Assembly (NCBI GenBank): GCA_963573305.1
Contig: OY754331.1
Location: 67,631,275 to 67,695,274 of the forward strand
DNA length: 64,000 nucleotides
From: Pyrrhosoma nymphula
Lineage: Eukaryota; Arthropoda; Insecta; Odonata; Coenagrionidae
Direction of reading: 5' to 3'
Below the pieces are notes generated by a model that was not told the DNA's origin, searched no databases, and saw nothing but the letters and a program-made list of their open reading frames with translations. Both the position numbers and the translations under genes were made by a program. The number at the start of each line of letters is the position of its first letter. Position 1 is the first letter of the stretch. Of the stretch, positions 60,491 to 64,000 are shown piece after piece.

Positions 60491-60891
60491 GGCCGTTTTA
60501 CTCGGGCACGAAATTGCACAACTTCAAACTGCATTTTTTCTCAATCGGGCGTGCAATCATTTTCGAATTAGAGCAGAAGCTATTTTGCTACCTCGCGTTC
60601 ATGCATTCACGCATGCGTTCTTGCAATTCATGGCTTACCGTGTTTACACGATGCATTTACCCGCGCAAGTACGTGGCTGGACAGATGCGTGAACACATTC
60701 ACCAAATTAGAACGAGCTATTTTCTGTCCACGCATTTGCGCAATTTGGAGTGTTTACACGGTGAAAATTTGATGGTGAATGTATTCACGCATCTACCCGC
60801 GCGGGTAAAGCATCGTGTAAACACGACACCATGCAATTTGAAATGCACGTTCGTACTTACATCAGATTGTACGTGCCCCGTGTAAAACGCC
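60491..60891. mobile_element. 401-bp MITE with nested palindromes inside the CCTATAGG element
   Basis: The left end is GGCCGTTTTACTCGGGCACG and the right end, inverted, is GGCGTTTTACACGGGGCACG. Internally 'gtgtttacacgatgcatttacccgcgc' (about 60639-60665) is inverted at about 60800-60827, and the 11-mer CGTGTTTACAC is itself nearly palindromic. The 174-codon frame crossing it (60361-60885) is a by-product. Target duplication not resolved. Confidence 0.6.
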
Positions 60892-61248
60892 GGACTATGA
60901 CAAAGGGAGAAGAACTTCATGTGTTATGCCAGATATAGTTTGCGTTACACTGGAATTGGAATGGAACTGACTATGTGAGTTCCATACCGGTGAACCATTT
61001 TTTAATGAATTTCTAACTTTTTCTTAAAAATTTTTTATTGACAATAATGTTTTAATTATAAATGAAATATATTAAAAACTTGTCTTGTATGGTGATGTAT
61101 GCATTATATTTGTGAGAATGCAGAACCATTGATAAAATGAAATGTTTTCTTTTTTTAATTTCGAATTAATTAGAATTTTTCGCACTATGGGAAACATTCC
61201 TTAATGTACCTATAATAAATATTTGTTCTATAGAAATATTGCTAATTC

Positions 61249-61880
61249 CTATAGGAAACCTTTTTCCATTGTCAAATATTCATGCTATAGGAAAATTTCT
61301 CATAACTAGAGGGTTATTTTCTCATTCCTATAGGAAAATAGTAGTGCTATAGGAAATTTCTCGTTCCTATAGGAAAATATTCGTCCAATAGGAATATTTC
61401 TCGTTCCTATAGGAAAATATTCGTCCAATAGGAAAATTTCTCGTTCCTATAGGAAATTTCTCGTTCCTATAGGAAAATATTCGTCCTATAGGAAAATTTC
61501 TCATTCCTATAGGAAAATTTTTTGTTCCTATAGGAAATTTCTTGTTCCTATAGGAAAATATTCGTCCTATAGGAAAATTCCTCGTTCCTATAGGAAAATA
61601 TTAGTCCTATAGGAAAATTTCTCATTCCTATAGGAAATTTTTTGTTCCTATAGGAAATTTCTTGTTCCTATAGGAAAATATTCTTCCTATAGGAAAATTC
61701 CTCGTTCCTATAGGAAAATATTCGTCCTATAGGAAAATTTATCATTCCTATAGGAAAATTTCTCGTTCCTATAGGAAAATTTCTTGTACCTATAGGAAAT
61801 TTATTGTTCCTATAGGAAGCTTCATCGTTCCTGTAGGAAACTGTAATTCCTATAGGAATTCACATAATTCCTATAGGAAA
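61249..61880. repeat. Right CCTATAGG subterminal array with about 120-bp higher-order period
   Basis: I count 25 exact CCTATAGG sites plus about five variants (CCAATAGG, GCTATAGG, CCTGTAGG), spaced about 19-21 bases apart. 61501-61620 and 61621-61740 are almost the same six-palindrome block, showing recent expansion. Confidence 0.95.
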
Positions 61881-62339
61881 CCAGTGGGGCATTTTCAATA
61901 GGGATCACTAGGGTTGGTGTCACACAGTGCGGTAACTCATGGTGTCACCCCCTCACGACTTACCCCATGGACCTCCTCCGAGTCCACCAGGGCCAAATAA
62001 CAGGACCATACAGAATTCTTAGTAATATTTGTATATGCAGGTCCTATATTTACAAAGGCCATAGAAGAAAAATTGAATACTAGGTCGTATGTAAAAGATT
62101 GTAAGAAGTTAAGAACTACATAGAAAATGTTACTAGTATTTTATTTTTATTTTAACATTAAACTTGAAATGTTACTGTTAAAGGAGATAATATTTTGATC
62201 GCTCTGTATTGGGTTTGCACAATCAGCAACTGCCCGAATAGTAGATATATAACAGTACAAATTACGTCACATTTGCATGCTGGTGTCACCCGGTGCGGTC
62301 TGCACCCCCTTAGTAACGCCACTGTTTGTCCTAAATCAT

Positions 62340-63480
62340 TCCCTCTTCACCCATGGACACTATTGTTCATGAAAAAGATGCTAACTAATGTTAAATTGCA
62401 GGGTGTTAGCATAATATTTTTTACTTCCACAGTTTAAAAGTGTTTAATTCAAAAAGCTCCTTTAGTTTTCTACTTGTTAGCACCAGTAGCACTTCATGAC
62501 ATGATTACCATGTCTGAGACACATCATACTCAGAGCTAGAAATACAGAGACCAAGTCAAAGTTGGTAGGGATTCACAATCTTTGTGGCTTAAGCCTTACC
62601 ATACCATAATTACCGTACCTACCTTTACTGCACCCTTTTGAGTTAATTCACAGTGTCATGTTCTTACCTCACCCAAGCACATATTTCACAATTACAACTT
62701 TTACTTCAAAAATTCCCTCATTGGATATTAATTTCATACCTAATTACATTTTCCTCTCCTAAAACAAGCAATATCAATATTAAAATATTGTTTCTTTTTT
62801 TACAAGTAGGTTTATCCTTAGTAAAGGACTGATTTTCCCAGTTAATTTCTTTAAGATTTCATTGTTCCAAGGTACACCAATGTACTGGTCAACGTTTTAT
62901 TTGTGAGTCATGCTACGGTACACTGATGATTTGTATTGTGTAATGCACGACCAATGTAAAACCTATTCCTTTGGAAAATTCTGTTCATTATTATATTTCA
63001 ATGCCTTTCACATTCCAGCATTTCATGCCGGTTGTTTTTCATGACAACAGTTTTGCATGTTGGAATACAGGCAAAACAAATCAGGCTGCCTTGCAAAACA
63101 ATCAATGAGGTGAATACATGAAAATGACAGGCTGTGTTCTCCCCATTCTAGTACACTGCTCCGCTAACTACTCCACTGCCTATCCCTCCGACTCGAAAAT
63201 TCTTGAACGTTCTTAATTTCTTCATTTCTGTTGTGCCTCACTGCTTGTCACACCTCCGTAATTCTTCCTGGACTTAGTTCATGCCTGCCCTTTCATTGAC
63301 CACCCTGTCCATAGGTAGGAATATCACTGACCTCTCATTTATTTACAGTGCATTAAATGGTCAGTTCTGACCAACAGATATACTCCTGTACTTTTCTCTT
63401 CAAATCACCACCCGTATCTTGTGCAATTGAAATGCAAATTGTTAACAATCACCTCCTACACCTACCTAAATTCTGTCTTT
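62340..63480. other. No recognisable feature
   Basis: AT-rich anonymous sequence. The same holds for 63830-64000 at the window end. Confidence 0.5.
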
Positions 63481-63489
63481 CTCTTTCCC

Positions 63490-63820
63490 AGCGATCACTT
63501 TTTTTTACAGACTCCCTATATTGTTTAGCACCACCTTATCTGCCCACCCTTCCCTTGATCTCTCCACACCCTTTGCAAAATACAAAAACCACCTCAGGTA
63601 AGTGTTTTCCTCCTACTTCCCCCATTTCCTGTATTGCTGTCTTTTATTAATTAATGCCGTTGCTTTATGATAGTGTTTTTTATTAATGATATTATTGTTC
63701 TATCCATGTACTATATTTAATTTTTGTCAATTCTGTGCATTTAATGTCTTAAATATTCAATGTAAAGGCTGACACTGGCTGTTTTTGAATGTTTTTTAAA
63801 TAAATAAAATTAAATTAAGC
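63490..63820 (+). mobile_element. Possible LINE 3' end relic
   Basis: One frame ends at about 63599 with LDLSTPFAKYKNHLR and a stop, resembling the extreme C-terminus of LINE ORF2 proteins. About 200 bases later comes an AT-rich tail, TAAATAAATAAAATTAAATT. The match is short. Confidence 0.25.
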
Positions 63821-64000
63821 ATTGTCTATGAGGGAACTTTACTGCCTAATGTTGAAGGAAGTGAAGAACATAGTCATATACCTCAATGGGGGATTATCAT
63901 TCAAATGCTTTTTTGATATTACCATTGAAATCAAATTTGCAAAGGTTTTCATATATAGTTTTACAAAGTTGCTTCAAAACATTTAGGCCTAATTACCAAA

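Larger units (their letters stand above)
59994..61903. mobile_element. 1.9-kb element with CCCTATTG ends, AT duplication and CCTATAGG arrays
   Basis: TIRs are CCCTATTGAAAATGCCC and its complement GGGGCATTTTCAATAGGG. AT on each side (59992-59993, 61904-61905) is best read as a 2-bp target duplication, because one AT fills the gap in the hAT sequence it interrupts. Subterminal arrays of the palindrome CCTATAGG lie at both ends. The interior has a tRNA-like sequence and a 401-bp MITE. No transposase is present. The superfamily is unassigned. Confidence 0.8.
59985..62324. mobile_element. hAT MITE (about 430 bp) split by a later insertion
   Basis: The left end CAATGGC (59985-59991) and the right end, read inverted CAGTGGCGTTACTAAGGG, are flanked by an exact 8-bp duplication TTTGTCCT (59977-59984 and 62325-62332). 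The body after the insertion, from 61906, reads CACTAGGGTTGGTGTCACAC, repeated in inverse form near the right end. Without the insertion at 59994-61903 plus one AT, the element is about 428 bp and noncoding. Confidence 0.85.

Noticed and set aside
60361..60885. 174-codon frame inside the CCTATAGG element as its transposase
   Set aside because: It runs across the inner MITE, including that MITE's TIRs and palindromes, and has no catalytic motif.
60008..61880. CRISPR-like array
   Set aside because: The repeats are 8-12 bp palindromes with spacers of similar, AT-rich sequence in a eukaryotic genome. There are no unique spacers and no cas genes.

Overview
The window looks like animal nuclear DNA, most probably from an arthropod with a large genome. 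It is AT-rich, sparsely coding and full of decayed transposons, tRNA-derived SINEs, microsatellites and strand-biased purine/pyrimidine tracts. I see no bacterial operon structure, ribosome binding sites or CRISPR array. The species cannot be fixed from sequence alone.

The only host gene I can support is a LIX1-family gene, the orthologue group of vertebrate LIX1/LIX1L and Drosophila lowfat (lft), on the + strand. Two coding exons are visible, 9369-9538 and the terminal exon 33583-33922. They are separated by an intron of about 24 kb whose splice sites and phase fit exactly. Earlier exons are presumably upstream of the window. The terminal exon carries glycine-rich expansions not expected in the family core. 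A purine-rich presumptive 3' UTR follows.

Everything else I can identify is mobile or repetitive. Upstream of and inside the lft intron lie: LINE remnants (3357-3690, 20713-21640, 22190-22450); Penelope-like element (PLE) debris, comprising an RT fragment at 5862-5970, a GIY-YIG endonuclease ORF between inverted arms at 26211-27320, and several short fold-back copies with hammerhead-ribozyme-like motifs; several MITE families; two tRNA-derived SINEs (12551-12790, 31438-31658); and two tandem duplications. Downstream (34-52 kb) are long GA-rich tracts, a PIF/Harbinger-like MITE with TAA duplication (38358-38569), a three-copy tandem repeat of about 235 bp (44784-45430) and a hAT MITE with a perfect 8-bp duplication (51759-52094).

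The last 12 kb is the richest part. First (52375-56705) is a DNA-transposon-like element with terminal inverted repeats of nearly 1 kb that include the 3' coding end of its own transposase-like gene. That gene is broken by frameshifts, stops and a SINE. Second (57220-58583) is a minus-strand Ty3/Gypsy remnant. Third (59977-62332) is a nested stack: a hAT MITE with duplication TTTGTCCT is split by a 1.9-kb element that has CCCTATTG ends, an apparent AT duplication and 32 exact CCTATAGG palindromes in two subterminal arrays. That element in turn holds a tRNA-like sequence and another palindromic MITE. The CCTATAGG element and the long-inverted-repeat transposon are the best candidates for something not well described.
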